From assembly GCA_043736395.1 (NCBI GenBank), contig JAYTCQ010000323.1, positions 1-46,974 of the forward strand: a DNA stretch of 46,974 bases. The letters are read 5' to 3'. Below, piece by piece: positions 16,308 to 24,700 of the stretch. Origin of the DNA: JAFDVL01 sp043736395. GTDB taxonomy: Bacteria; Acidobacteriota; Blastocatellia; RBC074. The position numbers were made by a program, and so were the translations under genes. The first letter of the stretch is position 1; each line of letters opens with the position of its first letter. The notes below the pieces were generated by a model that saw only the letters and a program-made list of their open reading frames with translations, was not told the DNA's origin and did not search any database.

Positions 16308-18329
16308 CTAATTCACATACAAAAACGAATTCAAATTCAGCAACGTCAGCGCGAATTCCCTCTTCGGTTGGGTCTTCAAAAATTCCAGTGCCAATTGAAT
16401 TTCTTTCGGCTTCGCAGGTCTTCCCGTAGTCAGCCGATAACCGAGATCAATTTGTTTGCGCAGGCTTGATCCGGCTTCGGATTCTAACCGTTTTGTTAAC
16501 GCTTCGGCCTGTTCGTTGGCGAATGTTCCGTTCATCAATTCCAATGCTTGCGGCGCATGCGTACTCGATTCGCGGCGCGTGCAACTCACCAGCAAATCCG
16601 GCGCGTCGAAAACTTCCATAAACGGCAAATGCAAATTTCGTTTTGCCAGCAAATAAATGCTGCGGCGGCTGTATTCCGAATGGTCTTTCGCGGGCTGCCA
16701 CTGCGAAGGTTTATACAGCGCGTTCACGAGTTCCTGATCTATCGGAATCATCACGCTTTGACCACCCTGTTTTAAGTTGAGCAAACCCGAAACTGATAGC
16801 ATCGCATCACGCAATTGTTCGGCTTCTAACCGTTGCCGATTGAATCGCCACAGGAACTTATTTTCCGGGTCTTTCGTCATCGCTAACGTTTTATAAGCCG
16901 CATCTTCAGGCGGCGCAGAGGCCTGTTGATAGACGCTGCTATTTAAAATTAAGCGATGAATTTTTTTGAAACTGAAGCCACAAGAAACAAATTCGTTCGC
17001 CAGATAATCCAGCAATTCGGGATGTGAAGGACGGCTGCCCATCCGACCAAAATCATTGGATGTCGCGACTAGCCCTCGCCCAAAATGATATTGCCAAATT
17101 CGATTCACCATCACGCGTGCCGTCAAGGGATTTTCCGGCGCGGTAATCCATTTGGCTAATTCTGTGCGCGGAGTTTTTGTCTCCGGCAATTCCGGCGCGT
17201 TATCAGGCAGCAAAACTCCGAGCGGTCGCATCCCGACACTTTCGCCTTTTTTGTTGTATTCGCCACGTGTAAGCAAATGTATCGGAGATTTTTTCTCCGG
17301 CATATTTGCGACGCTGTGTAACGCGGGTAACGGCGGAGGCATTTGCTCCTGCAACGCTTCCAGCTTTTTCGTCAATTCAGCTTTTTGCTTCAATGATTCT
17401 GCATCTTCAAGTCCGGTCAGTCTTTTGACAGAAGCCGTCAGCGTTTTTATTTCGGCTTCGATCGGTTCAATTTTTGTTTTTCGAAATTCCTGTTCTGCCG
17501 CGCTCGCCTTGAGAATGTCTTTGTCGTAGACCGCTGAAAAATAGGATTGAATGCGGTAATAATCGCTTTGCCGAATCGGATCAAATTTGTGATTGTGGCA
17601 ACGCGCGCAACCTACTGTGACGCCAAGCATCGCAGAGCCAACCGCGTTCGTCATCTCCGTCAACACTTCGTTGCGGCTGCTGGCAACTTCCTGATTGCCA
17701 GCATTTTTTCTCAAGGGGCCCAGCCGATTGAATCCCGCTGCAATCAACGCTTCATCATCGTTCGGAGCAATTTCATCTCCGGCTAATTGCTCCGTCAAAA
17801 ATTTATTGTAGGGCTTGTCCGCATTGAACGAACGAATCACATAATCTCGAAACCGCCACGTATCCGTGCGGTGCGTGTCGTATTCAAATCCGTCAGTCTC
17901 GGCATAGCGCACGATGTCCAGCCAATGCTGTCCCCAGCGTTCGCCGTACTGCGGACTCGCGAGCAATTTCTCTACAATTTTTTGATAGGCATCAGGAGAC
18001 TTATCAGCTAGAAATTCCGCGACTTCTTTTGGTGTAGGAGGCAAGCCGATCAGGTTAAAATACACGCGCCGAATCAACGTCGTACGATCTGCTTGCGGCG
18101 CCGGCTTCAAACCTTCTTTTTGCAATCGCTGCAAAATAAAAGCATCAATGGGATTTTTCACCCACGCGTTGTCAGCGGCGTTTTGAAATGTTGGAATCGC
18201 CGGAGTTGATCGTTTCACAAATGCCCAATGGCTGCGCTCACGCGGCGTGTATGTGCCCAGCGGAGCTACATCAGAAACGGTCATCAGTGAAGCGAGGATG
18301 ACGCCAAGTGCAAAAAATTTGAAAACCAT
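16308..18329 (-). CDS. DUF1549/DUF1553 secreted protein with one CxxCH motif
   Basis: This 673-residue protein is the usual partner of DUF1501. A signal peptide (residues 1-25) leads to DUF1549, which carries CARCHNHKFDPI (C241, C244, H245), a CxxCH site that could bind c-type heme. A charged coiled-coil stretch (about 285-335) links to DUF1553, seen as VMVNRIWQYHFGRGLV and FGRMGSRPSHPELLDYL. Longer family members carry an extra planctomycete-type cytochrome domain at the N-terminus; it is absent here. A GGGG site lies upstream of the ATG. The gene leads the minus-strand run that ends with DUF1501, with the toxin-antitoxin and SGNH genes in between. The family's function is unproven; a redox or polysaccharide-degrading complex has been suggested. 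Confidence 0.92.
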   Translation of the reverse strand: MVFKFFALGVILASLMTVSDVAPLGTYTPRERSHWAFVKRSTPAIPTFQNAADNAWVKNPIDAFILQRLQKEGLKPAPQADRTTLIRRVYFNLIGLPPTPKEVAEFLADKSPDAYQKIVEKLLASPQYGERWGQHWLDIVRYAETDGFEYDTHRTDTWRFRDYVIRSFNADKPYNKFLTEQLAGDEIAPNDDEALIAAGFNRLGPLRKNAGNQEVASSRNEVLTEMTNAVGSAMLGVTVGCARCHNHKFDPIRQSDYYRIQSYFSAVYDKDILKASAAEQEFRKTKIEPIEAEIKTLTASVKRLTGLEDAESLKQKAELTKKLEALQEQMPPPLPALHSVANMPEKKSPIHLLTRGEYNKKGESVGMRPLGVLLPDNAPELPETKTPRTELAKWITAPENPLTARVMVNRIWQYHFGRGLVATSNDFGRMGSRPSHPELLDYLANEFVSCGFSFKKIHRLILNSSVYQQASAPPEDAAYKTLAMTKDPENKFLWRFNRQRLEAEQLRDAMLSVSGLLNLKQGGQSVMIPIDQELVNALYKPSQWQPAKDHSEYSRRSIYLLAKRNLHLPFMEVFDAPDLLVSCTRRESSTHAPQALELMNGTFANEQAEALTKRLESEAGSSLRKQIDLGYRLTTGRPAKPKEIQLALEFLKTQPKREFALTLLNLNSFLYVN

Positions 18330-18445
18330 TGCAATTCCCCAGTAATTTTAGCTGCCAATTAATCTGAAACTTTTTTTCGATGGAGGCTTGTCGAAGCTGC
18401 ACAAAATATTTTCACAGCTTTCCTGCATATCTTACCGCAAAGGAA

Positions 18446-18562
18446 CAAAGGGGCAAAGGTACGATAGGCGTCCCCGCCTGTCGCCGTGTACGTTACTTAT
18501 CCAGTGCGAAACACCCTGCAACTGCGACAGGCGGGGACGCCTATCGTACCTTCGCCCCTTTG
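18446..18562. repeat. 39-bp inverted repeat between divergent genes
   Basis: Positions 18446-18484 and 18524-18562 are reverse complements over 39 bases with one mismatch, around a 39-base spacer. The arm core reads ACGATAGGCGTCCCCGCCTG. It lies in the gap between the DUF1549/DUF1553 gene (minus) and the CBM9-like gene (plus), so promoters must read out from either side of it. It has no coding content. Confidence 0.9.
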
Positions 18563-18618
18563 CGTTGAAAGCCTTCCACATATAAATTAACCAGAGTCAA
18601 TTTTACGCACCAAAATAT

Positions 18619-19419
18619 ATGTCCGGAAAAAAACTTTTTCACTCATTTCTCTTCCTGATTTTGACGACAACTATTCTCGCCAAGCCGAAGGAATATCTTT
18701 GCTATCAAACCAAAAGTAAAATTAACATTGACGGCAAGCTCAATGAATCCGCGTGGCGCAAGGCTCCGTCAACGGGCACGTTTGTTGACATCGAAGGCGA
18801 CAAAAAACCACAGCCGCGTTTTGCGACTCACGCCAAAATGTTGTGGGACGATCAGTATTTTTATATCGCCGCAGAACTCGAAGAACCGCACGTATGGGGT
18901 ACGCTCACGAAACGCGATTCCGTAATTTTTCACGACAACGATTTTGAAGTTTTTATTGATCCGAACGGCGACCGCAACGAATACTACGAATTTGAAATTA
19001 ACGCGTTGAATACCGGCTGGGATTTATTTTTGCCCAAGCCCTACCGCGATGGCGGCAAAGCGCAAGATAACTGGGACATCATCGGCTTAAAAACTGCTGT
19101 TCACATCAACGGCACGCTGAATAATCCGAAGGACAAAGACAAAGGTTGGACAGTAGAAATTGCGATGCCGTGGACAACTCTCGCGCAGTACGCACATAAA
19201 TCCGCGCCGCCGAATGATGGCGATGAATGGCGCGTGAATTTCTCCCGCGTCGAATGGCAACACGAAATCATCAACGGCAAATATCAAAAAATTGCGAAGA
19301 CCAAAGAAGACAATTGGGTCTGGTCTCCGCAAGGCGTCATAGACATGCATCGCCCTGAAATGTGGGGTGTCGTACGATTCACAAAAACCGTAGCCGAAAA
19401 AATTAAATCAAAAAAATAA
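18619..19419 (+). CDS. Secreted carbohydrate-binding family 9-like protein
   Basis: This 266-residue protein has a signal peptide (residues 1-21) followed by one CBM9-like beta-sandwich. Typical strings are INIDGKLNESAWRKAP, KMLWDDQYFYIAAELEEPHV, DNDFEVFIDPNGDRNEYYEF and WTVEIAMPWTTLA. In this family the domain binds sugar ends, or serves as a DOMON-like fold in larger enzymes. Here it stands alone. It is followed 26 bases later by the cyclase gene on the same strand and they may share a transcript. The ligand is unknown. Confidence 0.88.
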   Translation: MSGKKLFHSFLFLILTTTILAKPKEYLCYQTKSKINIDGKLNESAWRKAPSTGTFVDIEGDKKPQPRFATHAKMLWDDQYFYIAAELEEPHVWGTLTKRDSVIFHDNDFEVFIDPNGDRNEYYEFEINALNTGWDLFLPKPYRDGGKAQDNWDIIGLKTAVHINGTLNNPKDKDKGWTVEIAMPWTTLAQYAHKSAPPNDGDEWRVNFSRVEWQHEIINGKYQKIAKTKEDNWVWSPQGVIDMHRPEMWGVVRFTKTVAEKIKSKK

Positions 19420-19445
19420 ACGAATCATTTCACACGGGGATCAAC

Positions 19446-20390
19446 ATGAAGCTCATCACATCTTTTCTTTTTTGCATTGTTGTTAGTACGTGCCTGCAAG
19501 CCCAAAGCTGGACTCCGCCGACCGATGCGCAACGTTGTCCCTGTAAATGGGGGGCGAATGATGAACGCGGTTCTGCGAATCACATGAAACCTGAAACGGT
19601 TTTACGCGCTACAAAATTAATCCGCACCGGCGAAGTCGTAGAGCTTGGGCAAGTGCTCAGCCCAACAATGCCGCTTTCGAATGGGCGACGTTTTGATGTG
19701 CATACCAAGCGTACATTTATGAATCCGCAATCGAATCGTCGCGGCAGCAATGAAGAATTCGTCGCCAGCGAAATCGGGCAAGTCGGCACGCAATTCGATG
19801 GCTTTGCGCATCAGACAATTGGGACGAGCATGTACAATTGTTTCAAGCTGGACGAAATCGCTACGCGCAATGGATTTGAAAAACTCGGCATTCAAAATGT
19901 CGGATCGTTGTTTACACGCGGTGTATTGATTGATGTCGCGGGATTGAAAGGCGTCGAAATGTTGCCAGACAATTACGAAATTACGCCCCAGGATTTGCAA
20001 CAAGCGCTCGAAAAACAAAAGCTAAAATTGCAACCCGGCGATGCTGTCATCATTCACACTGGTTACGGCAAATTATGGAACAAGGATAATGCCCGCTTCC
20101 TAAAAAGCTCACCGGGTCTTGGAGCAGCGGCGGCGGAATGGTTAGCCAAGCAAGACCCGATGCTGGTCGGCTCGGACAATCCTTCGATTGACGTAAATCC
20201 GAATCCTGATCCAAAAATTTCATTGCCCGTGCATCAAATTATGCTGGTAGTGAACGGCATTCATCTGCTGGAAAATCTGAAGCTCGACGTGCTCGCAGCC
20301 AGACGAATTCAAGAATTCGCCTTGATCGTGCAGCCTTTGAAAATACAGGGCGGCACAGGTTCTACTGTTGCACCAACTGCTGTTTACTAA
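19446..20390 (+). CDS. Secreted cyclase-family hydrolase (kynurenine formamidase-like fold)
   Basis: This 314-residue protein has a signal peptide (MKLITSFLFCIVVSTCLQA) and the metal-binding cyclase fold. The family signature HxGTHxDxxxH appears as QVGTQFDGFAH: both early histidines are glutamine, while the aspartate and last histidine remain. This glutamine variant is known among larger secreted members, so activity is plausible, but metal binding may differ. Later strings GDAVIIHTGYGK and SDNPSIDVNPNP are also typical. GGGGA precedes the ATG. The related enzymes open cyclic amides or act on formylkynurenine; the substrate here is unknown. A large composite repeat follows it. Confidence 0.85.
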   Translation: MKLITSFLFCIVVSTCLQAQSWTPPTDAQRCPCKWGANDERGSANHMKPETVLRATKLIRTGEVVELGQVLSPTMPLSNGRRFDVHTKRTFMNPQSNRRGSNEEFVASEIGQVGTQFDGFAHQTIGTSMYNCFKLDEIATRNGFEKLGIQNVGSLFTRGVLIDVAGLKGVEMLPDNYEITPQDLQQALEKQKLKLQPGDAVIIHTGYGKLWNKDNARFLKSSPGLGAAAAEWLAKQDPMLVGSDNPSIDVNPNPDPKISLPVHQIMLVVNGIHLLENLKLDVLAARRIQEFALIVQPLKIQGGTGSTVAPTAVY

Positions 20391-20893
20391 CAAAAACTAC
20401 AAATATTTAGGCCGCCTCTTCGTCGCAGCGCGACGGCTGATTTTAGTCGTGGATTGATGGTCTTTGAAAATTAAACCCGGCAACCATTATTGCAGCCCGT
20501 GAGGGGCGACCAGAGATTAGCCAGGGGTGAACGCGCGAGCCGTAACCCCTGGAATGGTCAAACACATTTCCTAGCCCCGGCGGGGCGACAGACGATAGCC
20601 TCGTCCAGCGTCCCTTCAGGACGCACACTCTTTGCTGCAGTTCCGGTGGTTGCACCACCGGCTAATTTCCGTAGCCCCTTCGGGGCAAATAGCCGGAATT
20701 AATTTTCAAAGACCATCAATCCACGGTGTGCGAAACATAGTTTCTGCGTCGCGTAGCGACGGTTGAATTCAAGCGTCACTAACGCGACGCAGGGCATTTC
20801 ACAAACCCACCGTGGGTTGAAAACCCACGGCTAAAATCAGCCATCGCGCTGCGACGAAGAGTTTGACCCATTACAACCAAAGGACAATCACCC
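20391..20893. repeat. Composite nested repeat element (three levels of palindromes, five small hairpins)
   Basis: This 500-base gap holds no gene. Outer arms at 20418-20446 and 20831-20859 are 29-base reverse complements with one mismatch. Inside them, 20448-20474 and 20699-20725 are a perfect 27-base inverted pair. Within that pair are five compact hairpins, at 20521-20552, 20574-20586, 20608-20624, 20643-20661 and 20674-20686. Three of these are directly preceded by TAGCC or TAG. A separate near-perfect palindrome centred on GAATTC lies at 20744-20792. The nesting suggests that one repeat inserted into another. The element looks like a miniature, non-coding mobile or REP-like unit. I see no transposase. 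Confidence 0.8.
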
Positions 20894-21667
20894 ATGAGAT
20901 TACAAAATAAAGTCGCCCTCATCACCGGAGCCAGTGGAGGCATTGGCCGCGAAACTGCTCTCCTCTTCGCCCGCGAAGGCGCATCCGTCGTATGCGTAGA
21001 CGTCAACGATAAAGAAGGCAAAAAAACCGTCAAGCTCGTCAAATACGCTGGCGGCGAAGCGGCGTACACCAACGCTGACGTTTCCAAAGCTGAAGATTGC
21101 GCGAAGATGGTGAAATTCGCTGAAAAGAAATTTAGCAAGCTGCATATACTTTTTAATAACGCCGGCATCATGCATCACAGCGATGACAACGCCGAAACTA
21201 CCGAAGAGTCCATCTGGGATTTGACAATGAACATCAATGCGAAAGGTGTGTTTTTCGGCTGTAAATATGGCATCCCCGCGCTTCGCCGCGCTGGTGGCGG
21301 CTCCATCATCAACACCGCCTCCTTCGTAGCCCTGCTCGGCGCAGCCACGCCGCAAATCGCCTACACCGCCAGCAAAGGTGCAGTGCTTTCGATGACCCGC
21401 GAACTCGCAGTCATCCACGCCCGCGAAAACATCCGCGTCAACGCCTTGTGCCCGGGGCCGCTCCGCACAGAATTGTTGATGAGCTATTTGAATACGGAAG
21501 AAAAGAAACAACGCCGCCTCGTACATATTCCAATGGGACGTTTCGGTGAAGCAAAAGAAATCGCGTACGCCGCATTGTATCTTGCTTCGGATGAATCGTC
21601 GTATGTGACGGGGACGGAATTTGTGGTTGATGGCGGGATTACAGCGGCTTACGTGACGCCGGAGTAA
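20894..21667 (+). CDS. Short-chain dehydrogenase/reductase (SDR)
   Basis: This is a 257-residue classical SDR. The cofactor loop TGASGGIG is at residues 11-18, NNAG follows after the fourth strand, the catalytic YTASKGA motif is present, and the C-terminus ends with VTGTEFVVDGG. The acidic residue after the second strand (VCVDVND) favours NAD over NADP. The substrate class cannot be fixed; FabG-like and glucose 1-dehydrogenase-like enzymes look similar. AAAGGA lies 9 bases before the ATG. It follows the composite repeat and converges with the methyltransferase gene. Confidence 0.92.
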   Translation: MRLQNKVALITGASGGIGRETALLFAREGASVVCVDVNDKEGKKTVKLVKYAGGEAAYTNADVSKAEDCAKMVKFAEKKFSKLHILFNNAGIMHHSDDNAETTEESIWDLTMNINAKGVFFGCKYGIPALRRAGGGSIINTASFVALLGAATPQIAYTASKGAVLSMTRELAVIHARENIRVNALCPGPLRTELLMSYLNTEEKKQRRLVHIPMGRFGEAKEIAYAALYLASDESSYVTGTEFVVDGGITAAYVTPE

Positions 21668-21668
21668 T

Positions 21669-21693
21669 GTAGCGTAACCAGCCATGGTTGCGA
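21669..21693. repeat. Single copy of the CAACCAGCCATGG repeat
   Basis: GTAGCGTAACCAGCCATGGT... at 21669-21693 matches, with one change, the arms of the inverted repeat at 41637-41822, about 20 kb away. It lies in the short gap between convergent SDR and methyltransferase genes. The inner CCATGG is palindromic. Confidence 0.8.
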
Positions 21694-21728
21694 CAGTCTT
21701 TTGCCAAAGCAAAAGGCTAAAGTTCGGG

Positions 21729-22514
21729 TTAAATGTCAGGTAGTGTCAGCACTTCTGGATAACCGATTAAATACGTCACTGGCGCGCGCCAACCTTTCGC
21801 TTGCGCCTCTCCTACCTCCCACTCATATCCACTGCGGGATAACTCGGCGGTGAACTCTGTCAGTTCCGCGACGGTGTAGGTGCGCCAACACGAGACGAGG
21901 CCGTCAAACAAGGCGACGAGCGGGACCACAGGCAGCAGATACGTCCACAGCAACCGCGCCCAACTAAACGGCCTGAGCAGTGGCGTGACCAGCCAAACCA
22001 GCAAAGGCGTGAGCAGCATTCCCAGCATTGCGCTGGGTCGCCGTTGTGTTCCCTCGAAGATACCGATGCCGCTGCGGCTCGCCACGGCATCCCGGAGAAT
22101 CGCGCGTGCCTCCGCCGGTTTGAAATGATGAAACGAAGTGAAGAGCGTCCGAAAGCCGACCAACTCCGGCGGGACGCGCAAAGCATTGACGGCCTCCGGG
22201 TAGCATTTGATTTTGCCGGATGAGAGGGCTTGCGCACGCTGGCTGGCGGCTACGTTTTGATGCAAATCCGTGAGGTAGATTTCTACTGCAGGGCAGTGCT
22301 GTTGCATCCGCAGCCAAGGGCCGCCGCCGCCTGAACAGAGGTCAACGATGCGCGTGGCTCCGCTGCGCGCGACCGCCTGGCTGAGCCGCTCCGCGATGGG
22401 TTCATACGCATTGGCGGCGATGATGACGTGCTGTAGGTAATCGGTGGCGCAGTCACGAATCACGGTTGGGCACCAAGCCTGATCTTCAATCTCAAACAGG
22501 TGTAAACGTCGCAT
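21729..22514 (-). CDS. Class I SAM-dependent methyltransferase with a hydrophobic insert (paralogue A)
   Basis: This 261-residue protein has SAM motif I, IVDLCSGGGGPW, near residue 56, and an acidic motif after strand two (YLTDLHQN). It is a clear paralogue of the gene at 27315-28109, sharing long identical strings such as NALRVPPEL and SRSGIGIFEGTQR. About residues 160-205 hold two hydrophobic helices (MLGMLLTPLLVWLV, LLWTYLLPVVPLVALFDG), so it may sit at the membrane. I start at 22514 to match the paralogue (MRRLHLFEIE); an extension to 22556 is unsupported. No strong ribosome site is visible. It is co-directional with the DUF6868 and TPR genes upstream. The target is unknown. Confidence 0.85.
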   Translation of the reverse strand: MRRLHLFEIEDQAWCPTVIRDCATDYLQHVIIAANAYEPIAERLSQAVARSGATRIVDLCSGGGGPWLRMQQHCPAVEIYLTDLHQNVAASQRAQALSSGKIKCYPEAVNALRVPPELVGFRTLFTSFHHFKPAEARAILRDAVASRSGIGIFEGTQRRPSAMLGMLLTPLLVWLVTPLLRPFSWARLLWTYLLPVVPLVALFDGLVSCWRTYTVAELTEFTAELSRSGYEWEVGEAQAKGWRAPVTYLIGYPEVLTLPDI

Positions 22515-22553
22515 AGAATTGTTGTCGTTACAGCGTTCAGCGTTCTGGCGATG

Positions 22554-22610
22554 CACGTAGTAGCAAATTTATTTGCTCGGTCCAACAGCGAATGAATTCG
22601 CTACTACGTG
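22554..22610. repeat. Hairpin repeat, GTAGTAGC type
   Basis: CACGTAGTAGCAAATTTATT... at 22554-22577 pairs with 22587-22610 over 24 bases with three G-T or similar changes and a 9-base loop. It lies between methyltransferase A and the decayed TPR tail. It could end the upstream transcript or be another dispersed palindrome. Confidence 0.8.
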
Positions 22611-22624
22611 CTCCGGCTCTGGGC

Positions 22625-22711
22625 TTACTGCTTCGCCACCGGTTGCCGCTGCGCGGCTTCAATCAGCCCTTTGAGCGATGCCCACAAGTTCGGATTCAAC
22701 GTCAGACACGC
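22625..22711 (-). pseudogene. Decayed C-terminal tail of a second TPR gene
   Basis: In the minus frame this stretch encodes ACLTLNPNLWASLKGLIEAA, then QRQPVAKQ and a stop. It aligns with the last residues of the TPR protein encoded at 23029-24006 (CLTLNPNLKTSLERLI..., also ending a few residues later). The DNA is recognisably related too (GTCAGACA...GGATT words). No start codon, ribosome site or TPR units precede it; DUF6868 begins only 39 bases away. The simplest reading is a partial duplication of the TPR gene end followed by decay. A short read-through gene is less likely. Confidence 0.65.
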
Positions 22712-22749
22712 AGGCGAACCTGAGTTGTTTGCGATTGGCAAATGATCCA

Positions 22750-22992
22750 TCAGCCGACAATGCACAAGGCTAGGTACGGAACCAGATTGAAAAACAAGAT
22801 GCAGATTTTGTAGAAGAGTATCCCGGCCAGACTGATCGTGTCGAGTCGTTCGGCGGAAATGCGGAACATGCGGCTGGTCGCGCGATACCACCACTCATGC
22901 GGCAGCAGATAAAGCAGCGCCCACAGCCAGAGCAACGCGAAGTTGATAACCGTACAGTACAGCAGAGCGTTACGAATCAATACAATAGTCAT
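22750..22992 (-). CDS. Small DUF6868-type membrane protein
   Basis: This 80-residue protein has hydrophobic helices at about residues 5-28 and 53-78 around a polar middle (PHEWWYRATSRMFRISAERLD). I recognise the pattern from a family of short membrane proteins annotated DUF6868, whose function is unknown. AGGAG lies about 7 bases before the ATG at 22992. The gene follows the TPR gene by 36 bases on the same strand. The same-strand neighbours suggest an envelope-associated unit, which is inference. Confidence 0.7.
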   Translation of the reverse strand: MTIVLIRNALLYCTVINFALLWLWALLYLLPHEWWYRATSRMFRISAERLDTISLAGILFYKICILFFNLVPYLALCIVG

Positions 22993-23028
22993 AAATAATC
23001 TCCTACTAGCTTCTACGCCGCAAGCAAT

Positions 23029-24006
23029 TCATTTGTTCGTTGCCATCTTGGCTCGCTCGGTGTTGATGAGACGTTCGAGCGACGTTTTAAGGTTCGGATT
23101 GAGCGTCAGACATTGCTGAAAATCGCGCTGGGCGGCGGCTTCGTCGCCTTGTCGCAAGCGCAAGAGTCCGCGATGGGCATACGCATCCGTGAAACGCGGG
23201 TCGAGCGCGATGACTTGATCGTAATCGGCAATGGCGCGTGTCCAATCGTTACGTTCACGCCAAATCAAAGCGCGATTGAAATAGGTAATGGACGACGCCG
23301 GATTCAACGCCAGGGCGCGATTGCAATCAGACAAGGCTCCATTTAGATCGCCTTGAGCCAGCCGTGCCGCCCCTCGGTCGCCATACGCTTCGGCATAATC
23401 CGGTTTGAGTTTGAGGGATTGACTGTGGTCGGCAATCGCTCCGGTATAATCGCCCATTTGATATTTCGCCGCGCCTCGGTCACTCCAGGTTGGCGCGTTT
23501 TTGGCATTCAGTTTAAGCGCTTGATTCAAATCGGCCAGCGCACCTGCCAAATCTTTCTTTTCCATTCGTGCGAGGCCGCGATTGCCCCAGGCTTTGGCCA
23601 GGCGCGGGTTGAGTTCAATGGCTTTGGTGCAATCGCTGATCACGCCGTCCCAATCGCCCTTGAAATACCGAATCCCGGCGCGATCCACCCAGACCGCAGG
23701 GTCGCGCGGATCAAGCTGGATTGCGCGATTGAAGTCAGCGAGCGCTCCCTCAAGATTGAGTTGGCGAAAACGCGCGGAGCCGCGATTGTAATACGCGCCG
23801 GCGTGCGTTGGGTCGGACGCGATGGCGAGATCATAATCGGCTTCGGCTTGCGCAAATTCGCCTTTGACAAACCATTTGTTGCCGCGTTCGAGGTAAGAGG
23901 AAGCGGTTGCGGCACGAAAGTTTTGGGTTTGCGCCAGTGTGGATGATAAGCAGCAGAACGTGAGCGAACCGCTCAGTAAAATCGTCAAAATATTTGGGTA
24001 ATTCAT
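23029..24006 (-). CDS. Secreted tetratricopeptide-repeat protein
   Basis: This 325-residue protein has a signal peptide (MNYPNILTILLSGSLTFCCL, cleaved near TLAQ) followed by about eight 34-residue TPR units covering residues 35-310. Each shows the A..YNRG..R, G....A..D...AI.L.P pattern. TPR arrays bind partner proteins. I start at 24006, where a GGGAG site precedes an ATG that gives a signal peptide; an extension to 24201 has no signal or ribosome site. The C-terminal 28 residues have a decayed copy downstream at 22625-22711. Its neighbours are DUF6868, a methyltransferase and a secreted barrel-like protein, all minus strand. Confidence 0.9.
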   Translation of the reverse strand: MNYPNILTILLSGSLTFCCLSSTLAQTQNFRAATASSYLERGNKWFVKGEFAQAEADYDLAIASDPTHAGAYYNRGSARFRQLNLEGALADFNRAIQLDPRDPAVWVDRAGIRYFKGDWDGVISDCTKAIELNPRLAKAWGNRGLARMEKKDLAGALADLNQALKLNAKNAPTWSDRGAAKYQMGDYTGAIADHSQSLKLKPDYAEAYGDRGAARLAQGDLNGALSDCNRALALNPASSITYFNRALIWRERNDWTRAIADYDQVIALDPRFTDAYAHRGLLRLRQGDEAAAQRDFQQCLTLNPNLKTSLERLINTERAKMATNK

Positions 24007-24136
24007 GACTCTCCCTCGCTGGGTTGGCTGATGTTTAGCAGAACAGGGGAGAAGGTTCGGCTCAGGAAGACAGGAGGAACCAGTCGACAGGTAGCCGTTG
24101 CTGGCCGCCTGGTTCCTTCTGTCCGTAATGGTTGGG

Positions 24137-24700
24137 CTACGGGCACAAAAGCGGTTCAATCTTGATGCGTGTGCCGCGAATTGTGGCGCAGCGGATGACA
24201 ACTACATTGCCGCTGGGATCGCGTTGCTCGCCGCTGGAAGTGCCGACAAACGTGTCGTTGCCCACCAAGCGAAGCCGCGTACTGACCTTGAAAACACCGG
24301 TAAAATTGCCCAGACGATCAACCGTGTCTTGCTTAAAGGTAAAAGCAAAGCGATTGCCGCCCAGATGCTGCCAGACGCCATGCTGTGGGAATGGCTGCGC
24401 ACGGTCGGTACCCAGATAGACATTGCCGCGCGTAAAAGTGCTGTAGACGTTGAAAGAGGGCGGTTGCGGGACGCCAGGCGGGACGCTGGGAGTGACCACA
24501 TTATCCCAGGAGCCTTCCACGCGCTGGGCTTGCGCTTCGTTCAAGCTGCCGCGCGAGTTTTGCGATTCCGACTGCGCCTCGGTTTGCGATGGGTCATTGG
24601 TTTCCTGACTGGTCTGCGCGCGCAGTAACAAGGTCGAGAGGGCGACCCCTCCGATGAGAGTTACGGCAAGCAGGATATTTTTAGATTTCTTTTCCATCAT
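24137..24700 (-). CDS. Secreted all-beta protein of unknown function (lipocalin-like repeat pattern)
   Basis: This 187-residue protein has a signal peptide (KSKNILLAVTLIGGVALSTL and following), a Q/S/E-rich linker and a beta-strand domain. The beta-strand domain reads VEGSWDNVVTPSVPPGVPQP, TFTRGNVYL, HGVWQHLGGNRFAFTFKQD and GNDTFVGTSSGEQ. This pattern (start of barrel at GSW, then HGVW and FTFK strands) is common in secreted acidobacterial proteins and looks calycin-like. I do not know a named function. I start at 24700, where GGAG precedes two ATG codons; an extension to 24910 is unsupported. It is divergent from the winged-helix/propeller regulator and may be a target of it. Confidence 0.75.
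   Translation of the reverse strand: MMEKKSKNILLAVTLIGGVALSTLLLRAQTSQETNDPSQTEAQSESQNSRGSLNEAQAQRVEGSWDNVVTPSVPPGVPQPPSFNVYSTFTRGNVYLGTDRAQPFPQHGVWQHLGGNRFAFTFKQDTVDRLGNFTGVFKVSTRLRLVGNDTFVGTSSGEQRDPSGNVVVIRCATIRGTRIKIEPLLCP

Noticed and set aside
20490..20702. 70-codon open frame inside the composite repeat
   Set aside because: It spans hairpins and has no independent support.
20900..21712. 270-codon minus-strand open frame
   Set aside because: It is antisense to a clear SDR gene; composition is a codon-bias shadow.
24098..24628. 176-codon plus-strand open frame
   Set aside because: It lies opposite the secreted barrel-like gene, which has a signal peptide and ribosome site; the frame itself has no motif.
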